From Streptomyces pinistramenti (GTDB lineage: Bacteria; Actinomycetota; Actinomycetes; Streptomycetales; Streptomycetaceae), in assembly GCF_020564935.1 (NCBI RefSeq), contig NZ_JAJCXB010000023.1:41813-105812 (forward strand): 64,000 bases of DNA. Direction: 5' to 3'. Below are positions 25,620-34,118 of the stretch, piece by piece (the stretch's first letter is position 1; each line of letters begins with the position of its first letter). The notes beneath the pieces were generated by a model. The model did no database searches and had not been told where the DNA came from. It saw nothing but the letters and a program-made list of their open reading frames with translations. Position numbers and translations under genes: made by a program.

Positions 25620-25946
25620 TCAGCGGTCGAGGGCCCTGCGCAGCTGCTGCTTGTTCATCTTCGAGCGGCCTTCGACGTTCTTCTTCCTGGCCTCCTCGTA
25701 CAGCTGGTCCTTCGTGGGCCCCTGCGCACCACTGTGGGAACGCTCCCCGCCGCGCTGCGACGCGGACTTCGGGTCGCGGGTGGAGACCCTGCCCGGCTCC
25801 TTCGCCTCCCCCGAGCGGGCCCGCTCCTTGTTCACGGTGCGCGCCGCGATCTCCTTGGCCCGTCCCACCGATTCACCCCGCTGTTCGGCGCTCTCCTTGA
25901 CGTGCTCGTACTGGCGCTCGCGCTTCGCATTCGCACCTGCCGGCAT
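25620..25946 (-). CDS. Small basic protein with C-terminal Rho-N-like motif
   Basis: 108 residues from ATG 25946 (GGGAGAAG upstream). The N-terminal half KRERQYEHVKESAEQRGESV, RAKEIAARTVNKERARSGEA is a highly charged helical segment, followed by a disordered Arg/Ser/Gly stretch. The end TKDQLYEEARKKNVEG, SKMNKQQLRRAL resembles the Rho termination-factor N-terminal (SAP-like) fold. Homologues are often named plasmid stabilization protein without evidence. A nucleic-acid-binding role is inferred from charge and fold. Confidence 0.72.
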   Translation of the reverse strand: MPAGANAKRERQYEHVKESAEQRGESVGRAKEIAARTVNKERARSGEAKEPGRVSTRDPKSASQRGGERSHSGAQGPTKDQLYEEARKKNVEGRSKMNKQQLRRALDR

Positions 25947-26185
25947 GGCACTTCTCCCGCCTGAAGATTCCTGATCGTGCGCCGGGGCGGCCCGTCCCCC
26001 CGTCCGGCGCGTACCCGTGGCCGGGCAGCCGGACGCGGAGACGGGCCGCCCTGGGCCACTGCCGCTCCCCCACCACTTCACGCCGAAAGTCCGCCGGCCG
26101 CGACACGGGGGCAGCCGAGCAGGTGCCCGGCGCGACGGGAGGGCTTGGCGCACCCCGCCGGAAGGCGGAACGCGTCCCGTTTCCG

Positions 26186-26683
26186 TCAGGCGTCCAGGGC
26201 TGTGATCGCGTCGGCCAGGCCGTGCAGTTGGCGGGTGAGGCGAGCGCGCTCGTCGGGCGGGATGTGGCTGAGGGTACGGGTCTGGCGTTCGCGCAACCGG
26301 GCACGTACGGCGGCGAGTTGGCGGCGGCCTTCTTCGGTGAGGGTGACCAGGACCCGGCGTTCGTCGGTGGGCGAGCGTTGCCGGTGCACGCTCCCCTTGC
26401 CCTCCAGTTGCTGGAGCATCCGGGTGGCGGTGGGGACGCTGACGTCCGCGGCGGCGGCCAGCCGGCCGACCGGCAGCTCGTCCGCCGTCGCCAGCGGGTC
26501 GAGCAGGGCCAGCTGCGCCAGGGTCAGGCCGGAACCCGCCTGGCCGGCGACCGAGCGGGCGCGCCGCATCGCATAGAAGAGGGCGTCGGCGGCCTGTGCC
26601 AGCTCCTCCACTCCGGCGGCCGATGCCGCGGATGCGTCCGGCCCCGTGCTCACGTCCGGGGCGCCGTTGTCTCTTTCCTCCAT
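26186..26683 (-). CDS. MarR-family transcriptional regulator
   Basis: 165 residues from ATG 26683. The winged helix shows GLTLAQLALLDPLA, LPVGRLAAAADVSVPTATRMLQQLEGKGSVHRQRSPTDERRVLVTLTEEGRRQL, the standard MarR recognition helix and wing. It is divergent from the amidohydrolase gene and the 58-base spacer contains nested palindromes, so it almost certainly represses both genes. TAAGCT seven bases before ATG indicates a leaderless message whose -10 box lies inside the operator. Confidence 0.92.
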   Translation of the reverse strand: MEERDNGAPDVSTGPDASAASAAGVEELAQAADALFYAMRRARSVAGQAGSGLTLAQLALLDPLATADELPVGRLAAAADVSVPTATRMLQQLEGKGSVHRQRSPTDERRVLVTLTEEGRRQLAAVRARLRERQTRTLSHIPPDERARLTRQLHGLADAITALDA

Positions 26684-26686
26684 GAC

Positions 26687-26730
26687 GGTTAGCTTACTCA
26701 ATGAAATCATTAGGAAGCTAACCTATAGGT
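26687..26730. promoter_or_regulatory. MarR operator: nested palindromes between divergent genes
   Basis: An outer 9-bp inverted repeat GGTTAGCTT (26687-26695) / AAGCTAACC (26715-26723) encloses an inner AATGA-AA-TCATT element (26700-26711). A perfect 10-bp palindrome ACCTATAGGT (26721-26730) overlaps the right arm. The TAAGCT -10 box of the MarR gene (26691-26696, minus strand) lies in the left arm. The block is AT-rich compared with its surroundings. Confidence 0.75.
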
Positions 26731-26741
26731 AGGCAACTGAA

Positions 26742-27695
26742 ATGAACTTCCCCGCACGCATCGATGTTCACCAGCACCTCGTCCCGCCGGTCTGGGCGGC
26801 GGCCCTGGAGGCCCGCGGCCTGGACTCCGGCGGCTGGGCGATCCCGGCCCCGGCCTGGAGCGCGGCCGACGCGCTGGCGATGATGGACGAGCAGGGCATC
26901 GCCGCCGGCATCCTGTCCGTCACCGCGCCCGGCGTACACCTCGGCGGCGCGGACGCCGAGGCCCGCGCCCTGGCCCGCGCCGTCAACGAGTACGGCGCCG
27001 AAATGGCCAAGGACCATCCCGACCGGATCGGCTCCTTCGCCTCCGTTCCGCTGCCGGACGTGGACGGCGCCCTGGAGGAGGCGGCGTACGCGCTGGACAC
27101 CCTGGGCACCGATGGTGTGGTGCTCATGTCCAACACTCGGGGCCGCTACCTCGGAGACCCGGATTTCGAGCCGCTCTGGGCCGAGCTGGACCGGCGCGAT
27201 GCGGTGGTGTTCGTGCACCCCGCGCAGCCCCCGATGGCGCTGCTTCCCGGCACCCCGGCGCCGCTCGCCGATTACGTCTTCGACACCACCCGCACCGCCG
27301 TGAACATGCTGCTCAACGGCGTGCTGAGCCGGTATCCGAAGGTGCGGGTCATCCTGTCGCACGGCGGCGGCTTCCTGCCGTACGCGGCCTACCGGTTCTC
27401 CGGCCTGACCTCGACCGTGATCGACCCCGGCCGCACGGCCGATGACGTCCTCCACGACCTCAAGCGGTTCTACTTCGACACCGCGCTGGCCGCCGGCCCC
27501 AGCGCGCTGCCTTCACTGCTGGCGTTCGCCGAGCCGGGCCACGTCCTCTACGGCAGCGACTGGCCCTTCGCCCCGCAGGACGTCGGCAGCTACCACAACC
27601 ACTTCCTGGAGACCTATCCCGACTTCACCCCCGGCCAGGCCGAGGCGATCAACCGCGACAGCGCCGCAGCCCTCTTCCCCCGCTTCGCCAGCTGA
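26742..27695 (+). CDS. ACMSD-like metal-dependent amidohydrolase/decarboxylase
   Basis: 317 residues. The N-terminal metal motif is IDVHQHLVPP (H-x-H, residues ~8-12); the mid-protein His lies in VVFVHPAQPP, the next in VILSHGGGFLPY and the Asp in LYGSDWPFAP. This set matches the amidohydrolase-related family that includes 2-amino-3-carboxymuconate semialdehyde decarboxylase and gamma-resorcylate decarboxylase. It probably acts on an aromatic or derived carboxylate that is also the MarR ligand. A nested hairpin follows the stop. Confidence 0.88.
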   Translation: MNFPARIDVHQHLVPPVWAAALEARGLDSGGWAIPAPAWSAADALAMMDEQGIAAGILSVTAPGVHLGGADAEARALARAVNEYGAEMAKDHPDRIGSFASVPLPDVDGALEEAAYALDTLGTDGVVLMSNTRGRYLGDPDFEPLWAELDRRDAVVFVHPAQPPMALLPGTPAPLADYVFDTTRTAVNMLLNGVLSRYPKVRVILSHGGGFLPYAAYRFSGLTSTVIDPGRTADDVLHDLKRFYFDTALAAGPSALPSLLAFAEPGHVLYGSDWPFAPQDVGSYHNHFLETYPDFTPGQAEAINRDSAAALFPRFAS

Positions 27696-27708
27696 GCACC
27701 GGCCGGCG

Positions 27709-27756
27709 GACGCGGCGCCCTGACGTGGCCAGGGCTCACCGGGCCGAGTCCGCGTC
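27709..27756 (+). terminator. Nested hairpin after the amidohydrolase gene
   Basis: Inner stem GCCCTG/CAGGGC (27717-27735) lies inside an outer GACGCGG/CCGCGTC pair (27709-27715 and 27750-27756), 15 bases after the stop. Confidence 0.45.
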
Positions 27757-27809
27757 GCTGACGCACCGATGGTTACCCCCGTACGCAGCTGGGCCGCCCC
27801 GCCCACCCC

Positions 27810-27845
27810 GTCACCTTTCGTGAGAGGGAAATCGCGAAAGGTGAC
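27810..27845. promoter_or_regulatory. Palindromic element upstream of the unknown/M48 operon
   Basis: Perfect 11-bp inverted repeat GTCACCTTTCG (27810-27820) / CGAAAGGTGAC (27835-27845) with a 14-base spacer, 65 bases before ATG 27911. It could be a regulator site or the 5' leader hairpin of the operon. Confidence 0.5.
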
Positions 27846-27910
27846 CTCACGGGGGCCTTCCGGTGGGAGCATCGGCGTCAACCGTCGGGCGAGGGGGAGC
27901 GGTTGACGTC

Positions 27911-28435
27911 ATGAAGTCCGAGAACGCAGAGGGCCGCAGCGCCCTCGTTTTGCACGACAGGCTCGCGCGTCGCGTCGTGGCGCGGGTTGCGCCCGACGAA
28001 CTGGCGGCGTTTCCGCTGCTCGCGGGGCCTTACCTCGGGGACTCCCGGCGGGGCGCGCGAAGGGCGGCGCGGGACAGGCCGCTGGGGAGTGGGCTCAGCG
28101 AGGTATCAGGGGCTGTCACGCCGGTGGTTGTCGTGGTCACCGGCTGGGCGGTCACCGCGCTGGCGGGAGGCGCGGCGGAAGAGATCAAGGGCCGTGGGAT
28201 GCGCCTGACGAAGGCATTGCTGGACGGATTGTGGCGCCGGCGCCGGAACGGCGAAGCCGTGGAGGTGCCCGTCGAGGCGCTGAGCGAGGGGCAGTTGCGC
28301 GCCGTGCACACGTCGGTGCAGGCCAAGGCGGAGCAGCTCGGAATGGATGCGGTCGCGGCGGGGGTTCTTGCCGACGCCGTGGTCGGCGAGCTGGTGCTGC
28401 TGCGGGCCGACGGCAGTCAGGAGCCGGCGCCATGA
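27911..28435 (+). CDS. Protein of unknown function coupled to an M48 protease
   Basis: 174 residues from ATG 27911 (GGGGGAG about 12 bases upstream); an in-frame GTG at 27863 is possible. A possible amphipathic or membrane segment PVVVVVTGWAVTALAGGAAEEI lies near residues 75-95. A basic stretch DGLWRRRRNGEAVEV and a helical C-terminus LRAVHTSVQAKAEQLGMDAVAAGVLADAVVGEL follow. I do not recognise the family. Its stop overlaps the protease start (ATGA), so the two are translated together. It could be a regulator, partner or substrate of the protease. Confidence 0.7.
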   Translation: MKSENAEGRSALVLHDRLARRVVARVAPDELAAFPLLAGPYLGDSRRGARRAARDRPLGSGLSEVSGAVTPVVVVVTGWAVTALAGGAAEEIKGRGMRLTKALLDGLWRRRRNGEAVEVPVEALSEGQLRAVHTSVQAKAEQLGMDAVAAGVLADAVVGELVLLRADGSQEPAP

Positions 28436-30036
28436 CCACCCGTCGCGCACCGGGTCTCGACATCCGGGCCTTTCCGTCCGATCTCGCGCTGCTGCTCGGA
28501 CTGCTTGCCGCCACCGTGCTGACCGGAGACCTGTTCTTCTCCCTGTGGCTGGCCACTCTGGAAGCCCCGATGGACTGCCCCATCGGCCAGTTCACCCACT
28601 GCCCTCGGGATGCCTTGGCGGTGTTCACCGGCACGTGCAAGCACCTGATGGTGGTACTCGTTCCGGGCCTGACGGCATATCAGTTCGTGGCCTGGCGAAG
28701 GATTCAGCGCTCCACGCCGTTGACCGAGGCACCGTTCTCGGCCGGGACCGAAGCCATTCGTCGGCTGGTTCAGGAAGCGGGACTGTGGCGCGAGCCGACG
28801 GTGATGGTGGATCCCGCGCTGAGAGCGGGCGCGTATGTCACCGGCCGGATCGGAGGGCTGCCGCGCCTGATGCTCGGGCCTGAGCTGCTGGCGCTCAGCG
28901 GCAAGGACGCAGCTTCGCGCCGGATCTTCGAGGCGGTGGTGCGGCACGAGCTTGCCCACCTGCACGGCACGGACCTGCAGTCCTACGCCGTCATGACGGC
29001 ACTGCGCTGGTCGAATCTCTACGCCGGCCTCTTCACCACGTTCACGTGGACGCTCCAGCCCGACGAGTTGGGCGGCGCCCCCACCTTGGTGCGGATCCTC
29101 CTCGTGGTCCTGCTCGGCGAGCTGATCGCGCGCGCGTACCTGCGGTTCCGTGAGCATCACGCGGACCTGCATGCCGGGCTGGCGGACCGGGAAGGACTGG
29201 TGGCCGCCCTGCGCGCCGCACACAGCGGGACGGCGGTGAAGCTGCGGTCCTGGCTGCGCCACCACCCGATGGGCAGCGAACGGCTCGACGTGCTGGAGGT
29301 GCCGGGACGGATCCTGGCGTCCTCGCCCGGCGTGGTGTTTCTCGGCGCGACCACGGCCGGTGTGCTGCTGGCGACGTTCCAGGACATGCTGATGAGGTTC
29401 TACGGTCCGCGCGACAAGCTGTTCACCCCGTTTCTGTGCGGGATGCTCGTCGGGATGGGCCTGACCGTGTTCTTGGCGTTCACACTGTGGCGTCACCACT
29501 GGTACGCGGGCACCACCACTGTGGTGCGGACCGTGTCCACCGCCGTGCTCGCGGCGGCCGGGATCGTCGTCGGCACCTGGGTCGCCGTATACACAAGGGG
29601 CTCCGGCGAGGGCATCTCCGGTTTCCCACTGGCTCCGTCTGCGCTCGCCGCGCTCGTCGGCGGCATGCTGCTGCTGTGCGGGTGGCTCACGCTACTGGGC
29701 AGCCTCTGGTACCGAGTTGATCCGTACGCGGAACGGATTCCGCGGTTTCTCAGGGCGGCCGTGCCCGCTGCCTGCGTGGTCGGCGGATGGCTGTTCGTCG
29801 TGCTCTGGACGTGGGCCGTTGCTCTGCGCGGTGTGCTGCTGAGCTGCTCGGGGCCGGAGTTCACCTGCTTGTCCCCCGCTCCGGAACGTGACGTGGCCGC
29901 CTCGGTCGTGAGGATCTTCGGCCCGGGGCCGGTCATGACGACGGTGGTGCTCGTCGCGTGGGGTGTCCCGCTCGTCCTGTGGTCCCGGCACAGGCTGGGA
30001 CCGTCGGCGAAGGCCCGTGCGGACCTGCGGGAATAG
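28432..30036 (+). CDS. M48-family membrane-bound zinc metalloprotease
   Basis: 534 residues. The zinc site is HELAH (172-176) with the third ligand Glu in RFREHHADLHAG about 70 residues later. Membrane segments lie at ~20-42, ~73-88 and ~200-235, and a cluster of about four follows residue 300 (GVVFLGATTAGVLLATF, PFLCGMLVGMGLTVFLAFTLW, TVSTAVLAAAGIVVGTWVAVY, ALVGGMLLLCGWLTLLGSLWY, VVGGWLFVVLWTWAVAL). The build resembles HtpX or BlaR/CAAX-type M48 proteases with an unusually long C-terminal membrane part. Four-base overlap with the preceding unknown gene makes them one operon. Confidence 0.85.
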   Translation: MTTRRAPGLDIRAFPSDLALLLGLLAATVLTGDLFFSLWLATLEAPMDCPIGQFTHCPRDALAVFTGTCKHLMVVLVPGLTAYQFVAWRRIQRSTPLTEAPFSAGTEAIRRLVQEAGLWREPTVMVDPALRAGAYVTGRIGGLPRLMLGPELLALSGKDAASRRIFEAVVRHELAHLHGTDLQSYAVMTALRWSNLYAGLFTTFTWTLQPDELGGAPTLVRILLVVLLGELIARAYLRFREHHADLHAGLADREGLVAALRAAHSGTAVKLRSWLRHHPMGSERLDVLEVPGRILASSPGVVFLGATTAGVLLATFQDMLMRFYGPRDKLFTPFLCGMLVGMGLTVFLAFTLWRHHWYAGTTTVVRTVSTAVLAAAGIVVGTWVAVYTRGSGEGISGFPLAPSALAALVGGMLLLCGWLTLLGSLWYRVDPYAERIPRFLRAAVPAACVVGGWLFVVLWTWAVALRGVLLSCSGPEFTCLSPAPERDVAASVVRIFGPGPVMTTVVLVAWGVPLVLWSRHRLGPSAKARADLRE

Positions 30037-30089
30037 CCCGGTTACGGGAATCCGCGGGGCGCACACCGGGGTGGCGGGTTCCGCACGCG

Positions 30090-31226
30090 TCAGCCCTGCG
30101 TGGGCTCCGTCCAGCGCAGCAGGGCGCCGAGTCCGCCGGCCGGCGCCTGCGTGGCATCGTGGACGACCACGGCCTCCGCACCGTTCGCCACCGCCGAGCA
30201 CACCAGCGCATCGTCGGCCCGTGCCGGGGCCGGATGCACCTCGCCCAGACGCCGCAACTCCGAACCGTGTACGGCCAGTTGGTCGGCCCGTGACCCCACC
30301 CAGACCTCGCGGCCCACGTCCGCACCGTCCGGGCTGATGAGCAGCGTGTCGATCCGGTGCTCCCGCGCCGCGTCGACGAGAGAGGCAACACCGGCCACCA
30401 CGTTGGGGGCCGCGCTTCCCTCGGGCCCTGCGCCCGCCTTGAAGCGCCCCAGCACCTCCTCGACGTGCTCCTGTTCGCGGGCCGCCCGCACCTGGGCGAT
30501 GTCCCGCACCACCCGCTCGCTCTCCGCTCCCGGCCCGCGCCCGCCGTGATCGGTTTCGTAGGTCACGGCACGGAGCGGTTCGGGGAGCTTGCCGAACACC
30601 GCGCGGCGCTCGCCTGCGTCGCCGGTCAGCAGCATGATCTCCGCCCCGCAGCTTTCGAACGCCGCACCGGCCGCGGCGGCGATCTCGCCCGCGTTCCGCT
30701 CCCAGGTGTTCTCCGTCTTCGTCCGGAAGCGCCGCTCGGACCAGTCCGCCGTGGACGTGCGACGGACCGGCCGGTCGCCGCCCGCCGCATGGCCTGCATC
30801 CCGGTTCCCGTGGTCGTCACGCACCACGAAGTCGGCGCCGGTCCGGTCGACGTGCACGACGAGGCAGACGGGGTCGTCTCCGAAGGCTTCGAGCAGCGGT
30901 GTCAGGCGGGGCAGGTGCGACCAGGTGGCGAACGGTCCGGTGGGCCGCCCGGGAAGCCGTTGGTCGAGCACCACCTCACCGTTGGCGGCGAACAGCGCCC
31001 GGCCACGGTTCGCGGCCGATTCCCCTCTCGCCGGAGTGACCAGCGCCTCGTGCACCGCACCGCACGTGGCCTCGTCCGCACCCAGCTCGAACAGACGGTC
31101 CGTGACGGCCTTCGCCGACAACTCCTGCTGCCCGGCCGCATCCTCCGCGCGGTAAGAGGCGTCGGCATACACGGATATCCATGGGCCGGGCCGATCGATG
31201 ACGGGCCGCAGGAGCGAGAGTCGCAT
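30090..31226 (-). CDS. baeRF2-type protein (Vms1/eRF1-like peptidyl-tRNA hydrolase family)
   Basis: 378 residues; GAGGAGG lies before ATG 31226. The first ~140 residues open with PWISVYADASYRAEDAAG and include VCLVVHVDRTGADFVV. The middle has the eRF1-like helix NTWERNAGEIAAAAGAAFESCGAEIMLLTGDAGERRAVFGKLPEPLRAVTYE. The C-terminal part HRIDTLLISPDG ... CSAVANGAEAVVVHD resembles eRF1 domain 3. Related bacterial proteins are assigned to ribosome-rescue or hibernation-linked release factors; mycobacterial Rv2629 is a dormancy-regulated relative. The exact function is inferred. Confidence 0.82.
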   Translation of the reverse strand: MRLSLLRPVIDRPGPWISVYADASYRAEDAAGQQELSAKAVTDRLFELGADEATCGAVHEALVTPARGESAANRGRALFAANGEVVLDQRLPGRPTGPFATWSHLPRLTPLLEAFGDDPVCLVVHVDRTGADFVVRDDHGNRDAGHAAGGDRPVRRTSTADWSERRFRTKTENTWERNAGEIAAAAGAAFESCGAEIMLLTGDAGERRAVFGKLPEPLRAVTYETDHGGRGPGAESERVVRDIAQVRAAREQEHVEEVLGRFKAGAGPEGSAAPNVVAGVASLVDAAREHRIDTLLISPDGADVGREVWVGSRADQLAVHGSELRRLGEVHPAPARADDALVCSAVANGAEAVVVHDATQAPAGGLGALLRWTEPTQG

Positions 31227-31247
31227 GGCACTGCCTCCTCGTATTCA

Positions 31248-31291
31248 TGCTGAGGATTCGCACGGAGGATTCTTACGGGGTGCTGAGGATT
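31248..31291. repeat. Direct repeats upstream of the baeRF gene
   Basis: TGCTGAGGATT occurs at 31248-31258 and 31281-31291 (33-base period) with a third partial copy GGAGGATT at 31265-31272. They lie 22-65 bases upstream of ATG 31226 and could bind a regulator. Confidence 0.5.
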
Positions 31292-31666
31292 TATCCGGCG
31301 GATGCGTAGCGTTTTCATGGAACCGGCCGGGCCGCGAGAGCCACATCAGCCGCGGGCCCTGTTCAGAAGCATTCATTCGGGATTGTTGGGCTCATTCCCG
31401 CTGCTGGAGGCGGCATGCACAAGACGAAGACCCACGGAGCCACAATACGCCCGCGATCCGCTCTCCGCCCGGCGCGACCGAATCCAGGCGGATTCCCGAT
31501 AAATCCCGGACATACGTCAAGCACTAACTGCCAGTTGACGCAAGCCGTGGCAGCGGGTGCAAGTGCGCGGGCCCGTTCCGGAAGGCGGCTTCGAAGTGCG
31601 GAGTCACGGTAGCAGCGGGGCGCACGGAGAGCATTTCGCACATCGTTCCCACGTCTCCGATAGTGG

Positions 31667-31696
31667 TTGAGCACGTCTGTGCCCCGCAGCTACCAT
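31667..31696 (+). promoter_or_regulatory. Vegetative-type promoter
   Basis: TTGAGC (31667-31672), an 18-base spacer and TACCAT (31691-31696) match the HrdB-type consensus well. Transcription would begin near 31703 and read through the 22-codon ORF into the GNAT gene. Confidence 0.6.
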
Positions 31697-31754
31697 GACT
31701 CCCCGCAGCGGCAACACCGCCGGCTGCGCGGGACCGGAAGCGGGAGGTGAGTTG

Positions 31755-31823
31755 ATGACTGTCGTAGAGGCCGCTGCTGTCCGCAGCGCCCGGACCATCC
31801 TCACGTCCCGGGCCCCGGTCTGA
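31755..31823 (+). CDS. Possible 22-residue leader peptide
   Basis: ATG 31755 follows CGGGAGGTGAG at good spacing. The peptide starts MTVVEAAAVRSARTILTS and stops at TGA 31821-31823. It lies 50 bases after the predicted transcription start and about 215 bases before the GNAT gene. No homologue is recognised. Strong initiation signals on so short a frame suggest a leader peptide, but it may be chance. Confidence 0.4.
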   Translation: MTVVEAAAVRSARTILTSRAPV

Positions 31824-31958
31824 TCCGACGTTCCCCGCCGCTGTCCGGACATGCGCCCGCGGCCGGCGAGTTCCGTGCTCTCATCGGGGCCCCTGCCCAA
31901 AGGGTCTCTCCGTTGCCGCCGCCTTTCTTCTCTTCTGCCTTTCCCGACCGCTTTCGTG

Positions 31959-31976
31959 AGGCGTGCGCGCACGCCT
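31959..31976. repeat. 18-bp perfect palindrome
   Basis: AGGCGTGCGCGCACGCCT, self-complementary, about 60 bases before the GNAT start. It may be an operator or a leader hairpin. Confidence 0.6.
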
Positions 31977-32038
31977 TCGCCCTCTCGCCCCGCCCTCAGC
32001 GCGCCACCCGCCGTCACGCGCACACGAACGGAATCACC

Positions 32039-32548
32039 ATGCCCACCTGGACCGCCCGCCCCGAGACCACCGCCGACATCCCGGCCATCCGCGCGATCAA
32101 CCTCGCAGCCTTCCCCACCGCCGAGGAAGCCGGCATCGTCGACGCCCTGCGTGCCGACCCGCAGGCGTGGCTCGACGGCCTGTCCATGGTCGCCGAGGCC
32201 CCCGACGGCACCCTCGTCGGGCACGCCCTGCTCACCCGCTGCCACGTCGACGGCCGGCCCGCCCTCACGCTCGCGCCGTGCGCGGTCCTGCCCGCCCACC
32301 AGGGTCAGGGCGCCGGCTCCGCCGCCATCCGCGCCGCGTTGGAGGCGGCCCGTTCCCTGGGCGAAAACACCGTGCTCGTCCTCGGACACGGCACGTACTA
32401 CCCGAGGTTCGGCTTCATCCCCGCGTCCCGTTTCGGCATCCGCGCACCCATCGACGTACCGGACGAGGCGATGATGGCCCTCGCCCTGAACCCGGCTCGC
32501 CCCACCCCGACAGGCACCATCCAGTACCCCGCCGCCTTCGGTATCTGA
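32039..32548 (+). CDS. GNAT-family N-acetyltransferase (YhbS-like)
   Basis: 169 residues from ATG 32039. The acetyl-CoA motif A is APCAVLPAHQGQGAGSAAIRAALEAA (residues ~78-103) and motif B is VLVLGHGTYYPRFGFIPASRFGI, which is the YhbS-type signature. The N-terminal part TTADIPAIRAINLAAFPTAEEAGIVDALR is also characteristic. The substrate is unknown. It is expressed from the upstream promoter at 31.67 kb through a long leader. Confidence 0.88.
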   Translation: MPTWTARPETTADIPAIRAINLAAFPTAEEAGIVDALRADPQAWLDGLSMVAEAPDGTLVGHALLTRCHVDGRPALTLAPCAVLPAHQGQGAGSAAIRAALEAARSLGENTVLVLGHGTYYPRFGFIPASRFGIRAPIDVPDEAMMALALNPARPTPTGTIQYPAAFGI

Positions 32549-32620
32549 CCGCACGGCGGCCGGCCCCGGGGCTCCTGCCCCGGGCCGGCCGCACCGTCGG
32601 TGCCGTGCCTCAGCCGGGTC

Positions 32621-32878
32621 TTATACGGACACCTTGCGCGCCCGCATACGGGCCGCGCGGCGCTTCATGGCGCGGCGTTCCTCTTCACTCGTGCCGCCCC
32701 AGACCCCGTGTTCCTGACGGGAGTCGAGCGCCCATTGCAGGCACCGGTCCCTGACGGGGCAGTGGCGGCAGACGGCCTTCGCCTCCTCGATCTGCAGGAG
32801 GGCCGGTCCCGCGCTGCCGATGGGGAAGAACAGCTCGGGGTCTTCTTCGCGGCAGGCGGCTTCCTGGCGCCAGTTCAT
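32621..32878 (-). CDS. WhiB-like iron-sulfur regulator (WblE/WhiB1 type)
   Basis: 85 residues from ATG 32878, with GGAGG eight bases upstream inside the previous ATGGAGG. Four cysteines bind the [4Fe-4S] cluster: C in EAACREEDPELFFP, then AVCRHCPVRDRC. The GVWGG turn and basic tail RRAMKRRAARMRARK follow. The order and length fit the WblE/WhiB1 subfamily, which interacts with the vegetative sigma factor and is NO-sensitive in mycobacteria. Its closeness to a SigB-type sigma factor and a baeRF gene suggests a stress-related neighbourhood. Confidence 0.92.
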   Translation of the reverse strand: MNWRQEAACREEDPELFFPIGSAGPALLQIEEAKAVCRHCPVRDRCLQWALDSRQEHGVWGGTSEEERRAMKRRAARMRARKVSV

Positions 32879-33083
32879 GCGGGCCTCCATTCTCCGCGGA
32901 CACGCGCGGTCGAAGATCATTTCTGGGAGTTGGCCACCGTGTACGTCGGCCTCCGCTCTCCACTGCGTGCCGTACGCGCGTGCCCCGCAGAACGGCCGCC
33001 ATGCATGCGGTGCACGAGACACGGGCAATCCGTCCGCCACGGCGCGGGGACGCCGGGCGCCGCGGCGAATCTCGTCCAGGACG

Positions 33084-33266
33084 TCAATGCCAGGTCTGCA
33101 TCCACGACGTGAGCAGCGTGACGATGCTCCCGCCCGCCGCGTACGCGGCGCCGCGCAGCAGGTCGTGCCACAGCGGACGGGTACGTTCCATCGTCCGGCG
33201 GCGCTTGCGCAGAAGCCGGGCGGGTGTCGTGGACAGCTTGTGAGGGCGCGGGATACGGTCGTTCAC
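33084..33266 (-). CDS. Small basic membrane protein, unknown function
   Basis: 60 residues from GTG 33266, preceded by a near-perfect AGGAGGAAAC. The N-terminal half is very basic (PRPHKLSTTPARLLRKRRR), and a single hydrophobic segment LLRGAAYAAGGSIVTLLTSW follows, with the C-terminus right after it. Translation signals are stronger than for most genes here, so I take it as real. No family is recognised. Confidence 0.6.
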   Translation of the reverse strand: MNDRIPRPHKLSTTPARLLRKRRRTMERTRPLWHDLLRGAAYAAGGSIVTLLTSWMQTWH

Positions 33267-33571
33267 GGGTGTTTCCTCCTGATCGCTGGTCTTCGTCGGC
33301 TTGCCCGGGTGGTGCACCGCGCGAGGAGCCCTCCCGACCAGTGGCCTCAGAAACCGGGTCGGGGCCGGGCTCCTCTTCGCGTGTTCCACGCATCCGAGGT
33401 CACGCCCGCAGGCCGCCTGACTGCTTCCTTCCTGTTCCGTGCGGTGCGGGAGGTGGGGATGCGGGATACGGAGGTGAGGGATGCAGGATGCGGGGCGCCA
33501 GGCGGTTTGCCGGCCGGTACAAGAGACCGCCGACGCCAGGGTGTTGCCGATGCCTTGCACGGGAGAGCGGC

Positions 33572-33607
33572 AGCGCCCCCGTACCGGGGTTCCGGTGCGG
33601 GGGCGCT
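33572..33607. terminator. Orphan strong terminator
   Basis: 16-bp stem AGCGCCCCCGTACCGG / CCGGTGCGGGGGCGCT with one G-U pair and loop GGTT. No annotated gene ends here. Confidence 0.65.
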
Positions 33608-34118
33608 CTGCGCGTCATCTCGTGCGTGCGGAGTGCTTCACCCTTCACCAGAGAATGGGATGCGGTTCCCCCGGAAATCGAGGGTTAAGACGACGTTAGG
33701 CCGCCCTACAGGGTGCGTTCGACGACACGCGCGAATTCGCCTGACCGTTCACCCTTCAGGGCGCGCAAGGGACGTCCGGCGGGGGTACCGGTCCCCTGGG
33801 CGGCTGCTCCACGGGCGCAACTGCCGGGCCCGGGGCCGTTCTTCGGCTCGGGTCTTGCGGGGGGCGCGGGCCATCGAACGGCTTGCCTGCGCCGGGCCGG
33901 TGCCCCGGCCCACGCGTCTTCGCCATGCACCGGACCGCCGCCCTCTCGTGAGCCGGACCGGCGTCCGGGCGTCCGGCGCGAGGGCCGGGCGTCGCTGCGG
34001 TCGGGCGCCCGGATATTCTGGACACCGACGACATCCCGGCTCTGCCGCATGCCGACCCGTTCGGGACATCCCGGAACGGCGCTGCCGGGGATCTCTCACG
34101 GGCGCCTGCCACGCATCC

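Larger units (their letters stand above)
31227..32038. other. Long regulatory/intergenic region before the GNAT gene
   Basis: About 810 bases. It contains repeats at the baeRF gene side (31248-31291), a good vegetative promoter (31667-31696), a tiny ORF with a strong ribosome site (31755-31823), and an 18-bp palindrome (31959-31976). A 65-codon frame at 31415 follows GGAGG but has no recognisable protein pattern. Confidence 0.5.

Noticed and set aside
31415..31612. 65-codon frame following GGAGG
   Set aside because: The spacing to ATG is short, the translation looks random and no similar protein is recalled.
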